From Clostridiales bacterium (GTDB lineage: Bacteria; Bacillota; Clostridia; Oscillospirales; Oscillospiraceae), in NCBI GenBank assembly GCA_021205455.1, contig JAJPXL010000136.1:21964-85963 (forward strand): a DNA stretch of 64,000 nt, given 5' to 3'. Under the pieces are notes generated by a model that did not search any database, was not told the DNA's origin, and saw nothing but the letters and a program-made list of their open reading frames with translations. A program made the translations under genes and the position numbers. Below, piece by piece: positions 8,295 to 17,182 of the stretch; the stretch's first letter is position 1, and every line of letters starts with the position of its first letter.

Positions 8295-8975
8295 ATGTTT
8301 CGGATTCTGGTGGTGGAGGACAATGCGGATATGCGGGAGCTGTTTTGCACCGTGCTGAATGGCAGCGGCTATCAGGCCATTCCCGCCTCTGACGGGGTGG
8401 AGGCGCTGGATATTATGGAACGGGAGTATATCGATTTGCTGATTGTGGACATTATGATGCCCCGCATGGATGGCTGCGAACTGACCCGCTCCCTCCGGGA
8501 TGCCGGGTACACCCTGCCTATCCTGATAGTAACCGCAAAGGATCAGTTCGATGATATGCAGATGGGCTTCCGGGCGGGAACGGACGATTACATGGTGAAG
8601 CCCATCGACGTCAGGGAGCTGGTGCTGCGGGTAGAGGCCCTGCTGCGGCGAGCCAGAATCTCCAGCGAGAAGCGCATCGTCATAGGCAGCACCGTCCTGG
8701 ATTACGATGCCCTGACTGTGACCCTGAACGGAAAGGAAACCACCCTCCCACAGAAGGAGTTCTATCTGCTCTACAAGCTGCTGTCCTATCCCAACAAGAT
8801 TTTCACCCGTCAGCAGCTGATGGATGAGATATGGGGGATGTTCTCTGAGACGGATGAGCGCACCATCAACACCCATATCAACCGGCTGCGGGAGCGGTTT
8901 GCCGACTGCAAGGATTTTGAGATCGTGACAGTCCGTGGGCTGGGCTATAAGGCGGTGAAAACAAGCGATGAATAA
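8295..8975 (+). CDS. OmpR-family response regulator
   Basis: The ATG at 8295 follows AAAGGAG by about ten bases. The 226-residue protein has a receiver domain. The acidic pocket is VVEDN (7-10), the phospho-acceptor is D52 in LIVDIMMPRMDG, and the conserved Lys is in DDYMVKPID. A C-terminal winged helix follows, with TRQQLMDEIWG and HINRLRERF. It pairs with the histidine kinase, whose ATG overlaps its stop by eight bases, so the two are translationally coupled. The likely target is the divergent ABC exporter (inference from position). Confidence 0.92.
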   Translation: MFRILVVEDNADMRELFCTVLNGSGYQAIPASDGVEALDIMEREYIDLLIVDIMMPRMDGCELTRSLRDAGYTLPILIVTAKDQFDDMQMGFRAGTDDYMVKPIDVRELVLRVEALLRRARISSEKRIVIGSTVLDYDALTVTLNGKETTLPQKEFYLLYKLLSYPNKIFTRQQLMDEIWGMFSETDERTINTHINRLRERFADCKDFEIVTVRGLGYKAVKTSDE

Positions 8976-10008
8976 ACGGCCACATTCCCAATTATGGTTT
9001 TGCCTGACCGGCTGCGTGTTCGGGGTGGTCCTGAGCGGCGCCATAGTTATGCTGCTGATTTGGTACCTCCTGTTCCACTTTCAGGTCATCACAGTCAATC
9101 CGATTGAACAGCACATCCCGTTCGTTATCATCCTGCCGGGCAGCGCTGTGGTTGGGAGCTGTATCACATGGCTGGTGGGGCGGCTCATCATCCGCCCGAT
9201 TCAGGGCATCAGCCACGCCTTTGAACGGCTGTCCCAGGGGGATTTCTCCGTTCGTGTCCCCACGGACAGCAGGGTGGTGGAAATCCGTGAGATGTCGGAG
9301 GAGTTCAACGCGATGGTCTACGACCTGTCCCACATCGAGACGCTGCGCAGCGATTTTGTGGTGAACGTCTCCCATGAGTTCAAAACCCCCATCGCCGCCA
9401 TCGAGGGCTACGCCATGCTCCTCCAGATGGAGGGCCTTGACAGGGAGCGCCATGACTACTATGTGGAGAAAATCACCGCAAACTCCCGTCGGTTGTCCGA
9501 GCTCTCCAGCAACATCCTCGCCCTCTCCAAGCTGGAAAATCAGGAAACGGTGCTCCGCCGGAAGGAGTATCGCCTGGATGAGCAGCTCCGCCGGGCCGTC
9601 CTGCTGCTGGAGAACAAGTGGTCCGCGAAGCAAATCGAGTTCGACATTGAATTGCCCAACGAAACCTTCAACGGGAATGAACCGCTTCTGGACCAAGTGT
9701 GGTCCAACCTCCTGGACAACGCCATCAAGCATTCCCCGGAGGGGGGAATCATCCAGGTGACGCTCCTGTCAGACAGCGCCTCCGTTACGGTCTCCGTCAC
9801 AGACCACGGCGACGGTATGTCGGAGGACGTTCAGAAGCACATCTTTGAGAAGTTCTACCAGGGGGACCGTTCCCGCTCCTCCGAGGGAAACGGCCTGGGG
9901 CTGGCGCTGGTCAAGCGCATCGTGGAGCTGTGTCACGGCTCCGTGGAGGTGAACAGCGCCCCGGGCGAGGGCGCCACCTTCCGGGTCACCCTTCCCCGCG
10001 AGCCGTGA
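8968..10008 (+). CDS. Sensor histidine kinase with HAMP domain
   Basis: The 346-residue kinase has two membrane segments (about 13-38 and 50-74) with only a short loop between them. A HAMP domain follows to about residue 125. The H-box SHEFKTP has phospho-acceptor H136. The ATPase domain shows the N-box WSNLLDNAIKHS, G1 DHGDGMS and G2 GNGLGLALVKRI. The short extracellular loop recalls intramembrane-sensing kinases that partner with peptide exporters. That fits the adjacent large exporter but is inference. Confidence 0.92.
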   Translation: MNKRPHSQLWFCLTGCVFGVVLSGAIVMLLIWYLLFHFQVITVNPIEQHIPFVIILPGSAVVGSCITWLVGRLIIRPIQGISHAFERLSQGDFSVRVPTDSRVVEIREMSEEFNAMVYDLSHIETLRSDFVVNVSHEFKTPIAAIEGYAMLLQMEGLDRERHDYYVEKITANSRRLSELSSNILALSKLENQETVLRRKEYRLDEQLRRAVLLLENKWSAKQIEFDIELPNETFNGNEPLLDQVWSNLLDNAIKHSPEGGIIQVTLLSDSASVTVSVTDHGDGMSEDVQKHIFEKFYQGDRSRSSEGNGLGLALVKRIVELCHGSVEVNSAPGEGATFRVTLPREP

Positions 10009-10064
10009 CCGCACGCACCGGCACCTGACGCTGTGTGCGCGGAAACGCGCCCTATTGACAGGCA

Positions 10065-10073
10065 TGGTATAAT
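10065..10073 (+). promoter_or_regulatory. Extended -10 promoter
   Basis: TGG-TATAAT at 10065-10073 is an extended -10. A TTGACA at 10055-10060 is only seven bases upstream and cannot be its -35. It would drive the SDR remnant and possibly the hydrolase behind it. Confidence 0.45.
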
Positions 10074-10159
10074 AAGTTTAAAAGCGGCCATTCGCATTCG
10101 GAAACGCAGGCATCGTCCGGCCGAGGACACGCCCTCAGGAACAAAAGGGAATATACGGC

Positions 10160-10258
10160 ATGAAGCCGGAGGGCAATTCCATAGTTGTGACCGGCGCATT
10201 CTCCTGTTGCGTCAACGGCGAGGCGCTGATGGTCGACGGCGGTTGGAACGCAGGCTGA
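10160..10258 (+). pseudogene. Internally deleted short-chain dehydrogenase/reductase remnant
   Basis: The 32-codon frame starts at ATG 10160 and stops at TGA 10256. It reads like the two ends of one SDR protein. Residues 6-13 (NSIVVTGA) match the first strand and start of the TGxxxGxG cofactor loop. The last half (VNGEALMVDGGWNAG) matches the usual SDR C-terminus, which normally lies about 220 residues later. Everything between, including the YxxxK active site, is gone. A deletion that kept the frame is the simplest explanation. A terminator-like hairpin follows. Confidence 0.6.
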
Positions 10259-10288
10259 TTTGCTCACATCACTCGAATATAGCAAACA

Positions 10289-10340
10289 AGCACATCCCGT
10301 TTGTCCAGGCTACCGAATGGGATGTGCTTTCGCGCTTTCT
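10289..10340 (+). terminator. Terminator-like hairpin after the SDR remnant
   Basis: GCACATCCC (about 10290-10298) pairs with GGGATGTGC (10319-10327) across a long loop, followed by TTTCGCGCTTTCT. The loop is long and the T-run broken, so termination would be weak. It lies 50 to 100 bases before the next gene. Confidence 0.4.
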
Positions 10341-10389
10341 ATGGGACAGACGGGGCGCCGCCTTCCCCGAAGCAACAGGAGGTTTTTCC

Positions 10390-11232
10390 ATGATTCACTT
10401 TCGGACTGAAAAGGTAACGGACCGCATTACCCGCATCTACGCCGTCTGCACAGAGCTTTGCTACCTGGTGGAAGGCGACGACCGGGCCGCCCTCATCGAC
10501 ACCGGCAGCGGCTTCGGCAGCCTCCGTGCGGCGGTGGCGCAGCTGACCGACAAGCCCCTCATTGTGCTGCTGACCCACGGCCACACAGACCACGCCATGG
10601 GCAGCGGGGAGTTTACTGAATGCCCCGTCTACCTGAGCCATGAAGACCGGTATATCTACCTTCCCCACGGCGACGACGCCTTCCGTCACCAGGGCATGGC
10701 GCTGGCAGAGGAGGGCATCACCGTCACCGAGGAGGACTATATTCCCACCGCCCCCTTCTCCCTGTTTCGGGATTTGCAGGAGGGCGACCGGTTCGACTTG
10801 GGCGGGGAAACCGTCGCAGTATATGCCCTTCCCGGACACACGAAGGGCTCCGTGGTCATGCTGATGGAAAATGCCCGTATCCTGCTGCTGGGGGACGCCT
10901 GCAACGGCTTCACCTTCCTGTATGATACCTATTCCCTCTCCGTCGCCCACTATGAGGAACAGCTGAGACGGGTCAGGGCGGCGTTGGACGGAAAATATGA
11001 CCGCATCCTGGCCTCCCATGGCAACGGGGAGCTGCCCATAGACGTTATGGACAGCTGCATCCAGGTCTGCGAGGACATCAAGGCCGGGCGGACAGACGAC
11101 CTTCCACTGGAGTTCCGGGGCACCAAGGGGCTCATCGCCAAGGCCATGGGGCCCAACGGGCGGCTGGACGGCGGCTCCGGCAATATCGTCTATTCCAAAG
11201 CACAGATCTGGCAGGACGGCAGCCTGTGCTGA
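10390..11232 (+). CDS. Metallo-beta-lactamase-fold hydrolase
   Basis: The start is ATG 10390, after AGGAGG at about 10378-10383. A longer frame reaching back to 10033 is not supported. The 280-residue protein has the zinc-binding motif HGHTDH (63-68). Further ligands are likely in LPGHTKGSVVM and LLGDACNG. The family includes glyoxalase II, lactonases and RNases; the substrate is not predictable. It stands alone between the SDR remnant and the MoxR operon. Confidence 0.85.
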   Translation: MIHFRTEKVTDRITRIYAVCTELCYLVEGDDRAALIDTGSGFGSLRAAVAQLTDKPLIVLLTHGHTDHAMGSGEFTECPVYLSHEDRYIYLPHGDDAFRHQGMALAEEGITVTEEDYIPTAPFSLFRDLQEGDRFDLGGETVAVYALPGHTKGSVVMLMENARILLLGDACNGFTFLYDTYSLSVAHYEEQLRRVRAALDGKYDRILASHGNGELPIDVMDSCIQVCEDIKAGRTDDLPLEFRGTKGLIAKAMGPNGRLDGGSGNIVYSKAQIWQDGSLC

Positions 11233-11237
11233 GGCCC

Positions 11238-11267
11238 TTGACAGCTTCCGCGATTTTCCACTATAAT
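11238..11267 (+). promoter_or_regulatory. Sigma-A promoter of the MoxR operon
   Basis: TTGACA (11238-11243), an 18-base spacer and TATAAT (11262-11267) lie about 60 bases before the moxR-like start codon. Confidence 0.8.
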
Positions 11268-11330
11268 AACTCGCCCAGGCCCCGTCCCGTCTGACGGGTC
11301 TGCAATCATATCCCAGAACAGAGGTGGCCC

Positions 11331-12281
11331 ATGTTAGATCTCTCCAAATTTACGGATTACAAAGAAAAAGTGCTGGCAAATTGCTCCCAGGTCATCGTCG
11401 GGAAGGACGATGTGATCACCCTGGTGCTGACCTGCTTCCTCTGCTCCGGCCATGTGCTGCTGGAGGACGTGCCAGGCACCGGCAAGACCATGCTGCTCCG
11501 CGCCTTCGCCAAAACCGTAGGCGGCAACTTTAAGCGGATTCAGTTCACCCCAGACCTGCTGCCCTCCGACCTGACCGGCATCCACTTTTACAACCAAAAA
11601 ACCGGAGCGTTTGAGTTCCGGCCCGGCCCGCTGCTGTCCAACATCGTCCTGGCGGACGAAATCAACCGCGCCACGCCCCGCACCCAGTCCAGCCTGCTGG
11701 AGGCCATGGAGGAACGGCAGGTGACGGTGGATGGGGATACCATGCCGCTGGAGGAGCCGTTCATGGTGATGGCCACCCAGAACCCGCTGGAATCCTACGG
11801 CACCTTCCCCCTGCCGGAGGCGCAGATCGACCGGTTCTTCATGCGCCTCTCCCTGGGGTACATGACCCGGGAGCAGGAGATGTCCGTTCTGGCCCGCCCC
11901 GCCACAGCCGATTTGCTGGCCGGTTTGGGGCAGGTAGTCACGACGGAGGAGACCGCTTACGTCCGCTCCGCCTGGCGGGAGGTCAAGGTCTCCCCGGTGG
12001 TGCTGGGCTATCTGATGGACCTCATCCAGGGGACCCGGCAGGAGAGCGCCTTTGTGGCCGGCGTCTCCACCCGCGGCGCGCTGGCCCTGTATCAGGCGGC
12101 TCAGGCCACCGCCGCCCTGAACGGCCGGGACTACGTGCTGCCGGAGGATGTGAAATATCTGGCACCTTACGTCCTGTGCCACCGGCTGGGGGCCGGCGGA
12201 GGCGCAAAGGGGGCGAAGGCGGAGGACTTTCTCCAGCGCATTTTGGAGAAAACTCCGGTCCCGTTGGAATCTGTGCGATGA
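11331..12281 (+). CDS. MoxR-family AAA+ ATPase
   Basis: The 316-residue AAA+ protein has Walker A EDVPGTGKT (45-53), Walker B VLADEINRA (106-114) and sensor VMATQNPLE. The C-terminal helical lid follows. The LPSDLTG and FRPGPLL segments are typical of MoxR. MoxR ATPases act as chaperones that remodel or load partners, usually DUF58 or von Willebrand A proteins encoded next door. Here the DUF58 gene overlaps its stop by four bases. This is the first gene of a three-gene operon. Confidence 0.92.
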   Translation: MLDLSKFTDYKEKVLANCSQVIVGKDDVITLVLTCFLCSGHVLLEDVPGTGKTMLLRAFAKTVGGNFKRIQFTPDLLPSDLTGIHFYNQKTGAFEFRPGPLLSNIVLADEINRATPRTQSSLLEAMEERQVTVDGDTMPLEEPFMVMATQNPLESYGTFPLPEAQIDRFFMRLSLGYMTREQEMSVLARPATADLLAGLGQVVTTEETAYVRSAWREVKVSPVVLGYLMDLIQGTRQESAFVAGVSTRGALALYQAAQATAALNGRDYVLPEDVKYLAPYVLCHRLGAGGGAKGAKAEDFLQRILEKTPVPLESVR

Positions 12282-13345
12282 TTGCTCTGCTGATCATCGT
12301 GGTGCTGCTGGCGCTTCTGCTCCAGTACCTTGCCCAGCGCCGGGGGCTGCGCGGCCTGGAGGCGACCCTTTCCTTCTCGGCGCCGCTGGTGGAGCCGGGG
12401 GCCCAGTTTGATTTGATTTTGCATCTGACGAATCGCAACCTGGCCTTCTTCCCCTTCCTTCGGGTCGTCATCCGGCTGCCTGGGGACATCGCGGTAGACG
12501 CACCCCCCAACCAGCTCCGCTCGGATAACCGAGGCGGGCAGTATCTGTCCGTCACCACCTGGCTGTCGCCAAAGCAGCAGCTTTCTCAGCACATCCCCGT
12601 CTCTGCCAGCGCGCGGGGGCGGTACCTGGTGCAGGGGCTGACCGTCTACGGCGGTGATTTCCTGGGGCTCTCCGAGGAGCGGCAGAGCTATGACCAGTTT
12701 CTGGAGGTGGTCGTCCTGCCAAAGGAGGCCGCGGAGCAGGATATGGATCGGATTTCCGGCGGCTTCCCCGGCGACCTCTCCGTGAACCGCTTCCTCTACG
12801 AGGACCCTGTGCTGACGGTGGGCTATCGGGATTATACGGGGCGGGAGCCGATGAAAATGCTGTCCTGGACGCAGATGGCCCGCACTGGGAAACTGATGGT
12901 GAAGCAGTATGACTACACGCTGGAAACCTCCGTCACCGTGATTCTAAACGTGGCGTGCCAGGCCGAGGAGCCTGAGCCGCTGGTGGAGGCCTGCTACAGC
13001 CTTGCCCGCACCCTCTGCCGCCAGCTGGAGGAGCAGGGCATCCAGTACGCCTTTCAAACCAACGCCATCACCGCCGGAGATTTCGCCTCCTGGCAGTCCG
13101 TCAGTGAGGGGTTGGGCCAACGCCACCTCCTGCACATTTTGGAGGGGCTGGGCCGTGGCCTGTATCAGCCTGCCTGCTCCTGCGAAACGCTGCTGGAACG
13201 GGCGGTGCGCAGCTCCGACGGCACCCACGGCCTGCTGTTCATCACGCCGGAAGCGGACCCGGAAACGCTCCGGCTGGCCGCCCTGTGGGCGGACCGCGCC
13301 GGTGTGCAGCTGTGGACGCTGATTGGTCAGGAGGTATCCCCATGA
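12278..13345 (+). CDS. DUF58 domain protein
   Basis: The start ATG (12278) overlaps the moxR stop in ATGA. The 355-residue product begins with a membrane segment (about 2-18). The DUF58 core follows, recognisable by YRDYTGREPMKMLSWTQMAR and the downstream KQYDYTLETSVTVIL block. DUF58 proteins partner with MoxR ATPases. Together they are thought to act on a membrane or envelope target, although the reaction is unknown. The next gene again overlaps by four bases. Confidence 0.88.
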   Translation: MIALLIIVVLLALLLQYLAQRRGLRGLEATLSFSAPLVEPGAQFDLILHLTNRNLAFFPFLRVVIRLPGDIAVDAPPNQLRSDNRGGQYLSVTTWLSPKQQLSQHIPVSASARGRYLVQGLTVYGGDFLGLSEERQSYDQFLEVVVLPKEAAEQDMDRISGGFPGDLSVNRFLYEDPVLTVGYRDYTGREPMKMLSWTQMARTGKLMVKQYDYTLETSVTVILNVACQAEEPEPLVEACYSLARTLCRQLEEQGIQYAFQTNAITAGDFASWQSVSEGLGQRHLLHILEGLGRGLYQPACSCETLLERAVRSSDGTHGLLFITPEADPETLRLAALWADRAGVQLWTLIGQEVSP

Positions 13346-14571
13346 TAACCCTTGTTCTGTTGAAGCTGCTGTCCGACCTGGGGTTCTACTATGCCTTCGG
13401 GGGCTTTTTCGTCGTGTTGGCCGGTGCAAATGCTTCGGTGTTGGTGGCCGCCTACGCCGTGCAGAGCCTGACCGGCCTGCTGACTTACCTGCTGCGGGAG
13501 CGGGGGTGGCTGCGGTTCCTTCCGCTGGCGCTGCTGGCGGTGGGCTGGCTGCTGCCGGGAGGCAGCATCGCCGCCTGGGTCGCCATTGCGCCCTCCGCCC
13601 TCTATGTCGCCTGGCTGACGGCCGGGCGGCGCTATCTGCCGGAGTGGGGTCGGCAGGTGGACATCTTTTCCGTTTTCTGGAAGGCGCTGCTGGCCTTCTG
13701 CCTGTTCATGCTGCTGATCAACTGCGGAGAAATTCTCGCTGCCATCACCATCCCCATCGGGCTGGTTGGGCTGACCTGCTGCGTCCTGCTGACCCGCTCT
13801 CTGCGGCACGACCTGACGGTGTGCTGTCAGCCCCGGTATCAGGCCATGAACCTGTTCCTGGCAGCGGGGGTGGGCCTCACCGCTCTGGCCCTCAGCTCCA
13901 AAGCCTTTTTGCAGAGCTGCGGCACGGCGCTCTGGTGGATCTATGAAACCGTTTTCGCGCCCATCTTGATGGCCGTGGGCCAGCTGTTGGTTATGGTGAT
14001 GCAGGTCATCCTGTGGCTGTTCTCTTGGGTGCAGTTCAATGTCACCGGGGAGGAGCAGGAGGCCCAGTCGCTGAACCTGGACGGTGCAGAGGACATCCTT
14101 GGAGATCTGGAAGCCAGTGAAAACAACGGCGAACTGTTCAGCCGGGTGTGCATCGCCCTCGTGCTGATTCTGGCCGCGATTCTTCTTGTGCTGGTGTTTC
14201 GCTGGCTCTCCCGCAACTCCGGCACAGCGGCGCGGCAGCCGACTTCGCGGTCAGTACGCTCTGCGGTCAGCGGGCAAACCGCCCGCCCGCCGTCTCGGTT
14301 CGACCGCTCCCCTGTCCAGCGGGTGCGGCTGCAATATCAGAAGTTTCTCGCGCTGTACCGTACCCGGGGGCTGGAGCAGAAAATCAGCGACACCAGTCAG
14401 GAGGTAGCTTCGAAAAGCGTTTACAGCTTTGACCCTGCCAAGGTTCAGGCCCTGCGGCAGCTTTATATCGCCGCCCGCTACAATGACCAGGCCACCAAAG
14501 AGGATGCAGCCAGGGCAAAGGAGCTATATCAGTCCCTTTCCCGCGCCTCAGACCGAAACCAAACAGACTGA
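13342..14571 (+). CDS. Polytopic membrane protein with DUF4129-like C-terminus
   Basis: The start ATG at 13342 overlaps the DUF58 stop. The 409-residue protein has about six or seven membrane segments in its first 230 residues and a further one near 275-300. A basic linker follows, then a cytoplasmic domain (about 325-409) with LYRTRGLEQKISDTSQEVA and RQLYIAARYNDQATKEDA. This resembles the DUF4129 tail of transglutaminase-type TgpA proteins, but no transglutaminase Cys-His-Asp domain is present. It completes a MoxR/DUF58/DUF4129 cassette. Confidence 0.75.
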   Translation: MITLVLLKLLSDLGFYYAFGGFFVVLAGANASVLVAAYAVQSLTGLLTYLLRERGWLRFLPLALLAVGWLLPGGSIAAWVAIAPSALYVAWLTAGRRYLPEWGRQVDIFSVFWKALLAFCLFMLLINCGEILAAITIPIGLVGLTCCVLLTRSLRHDLTVCCQPRYQAMNLFLAAGVGLTALALSSKAFLQSCGTALWWIYETVFAPILMAVGQLLVMVMQVILWLFSWVQFNVTGEEQEAQSLNLDGAEDILGDLEASENNGELFSRVCIALVLILAAILLVLVFRWLSRNSGTAARQPTSRSVRSAVSGQTARPPSRFDRSPVQRVRLQYQKFLALYRTRGLEQKISDTSQEVASKSVYSFDPAKVQALRQLYIAARYNDQATKEDAARAKELYQSLSRASDRNQTD

Positions 14572-14597
14572 CCCTTGCGAGTTCTATAGAGAACACA

Positions 14598-14639
14598 ACA
14601 GCAGCCCACCAGGGTAGTTCCCTGGTGGGCTGCTGCTTT
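14598..14639. terminator. Terminator between convergent genes
   Basis: AGCAGCCCACCAGGG (14600-14614) pairs perfectly with CCCTGGTGGGCTGCT (14620-14634) around a five-base loop. T-rich sequence follows on the plus side. It lies between the plus-strand cassette and the minus-strand operon. Confidence 0.85.
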
Positions 14640-14683
14640 GCGCACTCCATGCGCTGTTTCTTTGTCTCTCGCGAGGCCCTCGG

Positions 14684-15391
14684 TCAGCGGCCCTTATTGG
14701 CTTTGCACAGGGCGTTCCGGGCCTTCAAGTCCCTGGAGATCTGCTGGCACAGCCTGCCGGCGGCGACTGTATCGCCGCTACTGAGGGCCGAACCGAGGTT
14801 GGAAACTTCCCCGTAAATCCTGTCCTCCAGCTCCTTCGTGGCTGCGCTGCTGACGGAATCGCTGTAGCGTATTTCCTCCGCCAGCCGCTGCAAATCGCCG
14901 GTCAGCGCGGTATCCTCCGCCTGGCTGCTGAGGGCAACCACCTGACCGTAAAACCAACGCATGAAGTCTGTGCTGGTCGCCACCTTCTGGTCCTGCTCCT
15001 CCACATAACCCCTTGTGGTTTCCGCAGTGATCAGCCCAATGGCGGCGCCCCCGGTCAGCAGAATATAGAACACCAGGGGAATCCAAAGCGGCAACCCGGG
15101 GAAAAAGACGGAAATCACCACGAAAACGACTACACAGCTCAGAAGGGCAACCGCATAATCAAAGGCTACTGTCAGGATGGGGCGACCGTAGAATCTGCTT
15201 TTGGCGGTCTCGGCATCCTTCATGGCAATGCGTTCCGCTGCAAACAGGAACAGCAGGGAGACCACAAGGAACCCGTCCGACAGCCAGAACACCCCCGTCT
15301 TTTGGAACGGAATCACAAAGGCCACCAGATTGCAGACGACCAGCACAATGGCCCAAATCAGAACGCTCTTTTGGGATGGTTTCATGTTCAT
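14684..15391 (-). CDS. Uncharacterised membrane protein
   Basis: AGGAGG lies eight bases before the ATG at 15391. The 235-residue protein has four membrane segments (about 10-30, 37-55, 72-95 and 98-120). A soluble helical C-terminal half follows (VEEQDQKVATSTDFMRWFY onwards). I recognise no family. It is the last gene of the minus-strand zinc-ribbon/SPFH operon, 45 bases after the SPFH gene. It may be the membrane partner of that SPFH protein (inference). Confidence 0.6.
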   Translation of the reverse strand: MNMKPSQKSVLIWAIVLVVCNLVAFVIPFQKTGVFWLSDGFLVVSLLFLFAAERIAMKDAETAKSRFYGRPILTVAFDYAVALLSCVVVFVVISVFFPGLPLWIPLVFYILLTGGAAIGLITAETTRGYVEEQDQKVATSTDFMRWFYGQVVALSSQAEDTALTGDLQRLAEEIRYSDSVSSAATKELEDRIYGEVSNLGSALSSGDTVAAGRLCQQISRDLKARNALCKANKGR

Positions 15392-15436
15392 GCTATTCTC
15401 CTCCTCTATTCTTTCTGTCAGGCGTGCAACGGTGCG

Positions 15437-17128
15437 TCACATCCGGCTCAGCACCTCGTCCACCTTGGCGTCATACTTCTCCTGGGAGATATAACCGCTG
15501 TCCAGCAGCTTTTTCAGCGTCCCCAGGACTGCCATCGGGTCGTCCTGGGCAGGCTGCGCGCTGCTTTCGGCAGCATCCGGCTTCCCCGGCGTGACCGGTG
15601 CGGCGGCCCCCAGCACGGTGGCTCCCGGTGCGGTACCTTGAAGCGCGTCTCTGGTCATGTCAACCACGCTGCCCATGGCGCCCAGGGTAACACCCAGGCT
15701 GGCGATATCCCCAAGGGCGCTTCCGCCGCCGGAGCCGCCGGTGATGCCGTTCTGCATGGCCTCCAGCCCCACCTGGCGGGCGGTCTCCTGCTGATAGGTA
15801 TAGCCCTTCATCCGCATTTCCTCCGCCTCGGCGGCAGCCTTGAGGCGGTACGCCTCCGCTTCGGCCTGAGCGCCGATGAGCTGGGCCTGGGCCTTCGTCT
15901 CGGATTCCGTCAGAATGCGGCCCCTGGCAGCCTCCGCCGTCGCCTGGCCCACCTGTTCACGCCTGACACCCAGGTATTGCTGGGCATACAGCTCCTTCAT
16001 CTCCATGTACTGCTTATGCATGGGATCTGACGGATCGTCCTCCGGCGTGACAAAGCGCATGATGTGGAACCCTGACACGGTCAGGCCATAGTCCACAAGG
16101 GACACATTGATGATTTCCTGCAGGGCGTCGGAAATCTCCTTCATGTGCTCGTCCAGCTCCAGCACGCTGATGGATTGCTGCCGAATCACCTTGGCCAGGT
16201 AATCCTTAACGCACTCCACAACAGGACCGCGGAAATACTCCGACATATTGGTGGGTGCGGAGTGATACAGGTTCTGATGCTGCGCCGACCCCTGCGGCTC
16301 CTGGAGGGATTGCCCCATAATCAGGCCGGAGGAGGTACCCACCAGCTTTAACAGGATGCGCTTGGAGTCGATGACCCGAATATTAAACTCTCCGCTGGCA
16401 CCGATGGCGACATGCATCCCAGAGCTGGGGTCAAACAGCCGCGTCTTGGAATCCGTTCCCCACTTGATGCCCATTTGGGTGGTCAGGTTGATGAAGTAAA
16501 CCTCCGCATGGAAGGGCGTCCGTCCCGCACCGACAGGGAGCGGGTACCGCTTATTCATTTCGGGGAGGTTCTGCGTCTCCAGCGTGTAACGGTCGGCGGG
16601 AAACACATCCAGCGCCTGCCCGTCGCGGAAGAACACCGCCTCCTGGCCTTCATGTACAATCAACTGCGCCCCGGTTTGGAAGTTCTCAATGGGGTGCTTC
16701 CAGACGAAGGTGTGATTGTCCCCTTTATACTCGATGATGCTGACAGCCGCCTCGCTGGCGTAGCGCTGCTTCGCCAGCTCACGCTGGACGTCAATCCTGC
16801 AATCGCAGATGGGGCAGCTGTAGGACCTGGTCCCCGCCTCTGCGTTCAGCTTGACGCCGCATTGTGGGCACTGGAAGCTGACCATCTTCAGCCCGGACGC
16901 AGGGGCGATGCTGGCCTTACAGACCGGACACCTGGGGTTCTTCTTGCTCTGGTCGTAGACGATAGAATTTCGGCAGGAAGGACATACAATGGAAGTCATA
17001 CGCTCCGCGTGGATGTCGATTTTCGTGCCGCAGCGGCAGGTAACCCGATTCCGGAACAGCCCCCGCAGCCCATTATAAGCGGTGACGTAATTGCCGCATT
17101 GCGGGCATTCGATAGCAAATTGACCCAT
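15437..17128 (-). CDS. Zinc-ribbon SPFH (band 7) protein with SHOCT tail
   Basis: The start is the ATG at 17128; the ATG six bases upstream is too close to AGGAGG. The 563-residue protein opens with several CxxC zinc-ribbon pairs (about residues 8-125). An SPFH domain of the 'virion core protein' type follows (about 140-350). An Ala/Glu/Gln-rich helix (about 385-465) comes next, then a Gly/Ala/Pro linker. A C-terminal SHOCT-like helix pair ends it (LGTLKKLLDSGYISQEKYD). SPFH proteins form oligomeric rings on membranes. There is no membrane anchor here, so attachment may be through the neighbouring membrane protein. The zinc-ribbon theme is shared with three other genes in the operon. Confidence 0.85.
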   Translation of the reverse strand: MGQFAIECPQCGNYVTAYNGLRGLFRNRVTCRCGTKIDIHAERMTSIVCPSCRNSIVYDQSKKNPRCPVCKASIAPASGLKMVSFQCPQCGVKLNAEAGTRSYSCPICDCRIDVQRELAKQRYASEAAVSIIEYKGDNHTFVWKHPIENFQTGAQLIVHEGQEAVFFRDGQALDVFPADRYTLETQNLPEMNKRYPLPVGAGRTPFHAEVYFINLTTQMGIKWGTDSKTRLFDPSSGMHVAIGASGEFNIRVIDSKRILLKLVGTSSGLIMGQSLQEPQGSAQHQNLYHSAPTNMSEYFRGPVVECVKDYLAKVIRQQSISVLELDEHMKEISDALQEIINVSLVDYGLTVSGFHIMRFVTPEDDPSDPMHKQYMEMKELYAQQYLGVRREQVGQATAEAARGRILTESETKAQAQLIGAQAEAEAYRLKAAAEAEEMRMKGYTYQQETARQVGLEAMQNGITGGSGGGSALGDIASLGVTLGAMGSVVDMTRDALQGTAPGATVLGAAAPVTPGKPDAAESSAQPAQDDPMAVLGTLKKLLDSGYISQEKYDAKVDEVLSRM

Positions 17129-17182
17129 AATCATTCCTCCTACACGAGTATAGTCTCAACACCGGCAGACAAGCGTCCGCCG

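Noticed and set aside
10055-10073. TTGACA followed by TATAAT as a sigma-A promoter
   Set aside because: The spacer is seven bases, too short for RNA polymerase. Only the extended -10 is kept.
10033-10389. Upstream extension of the metallo-beta-lactamase-fold protein
   Set aside because: The frame crosses the SDR remnant and a hairpin; AGGAGG directly precedes the ATG at 10390.
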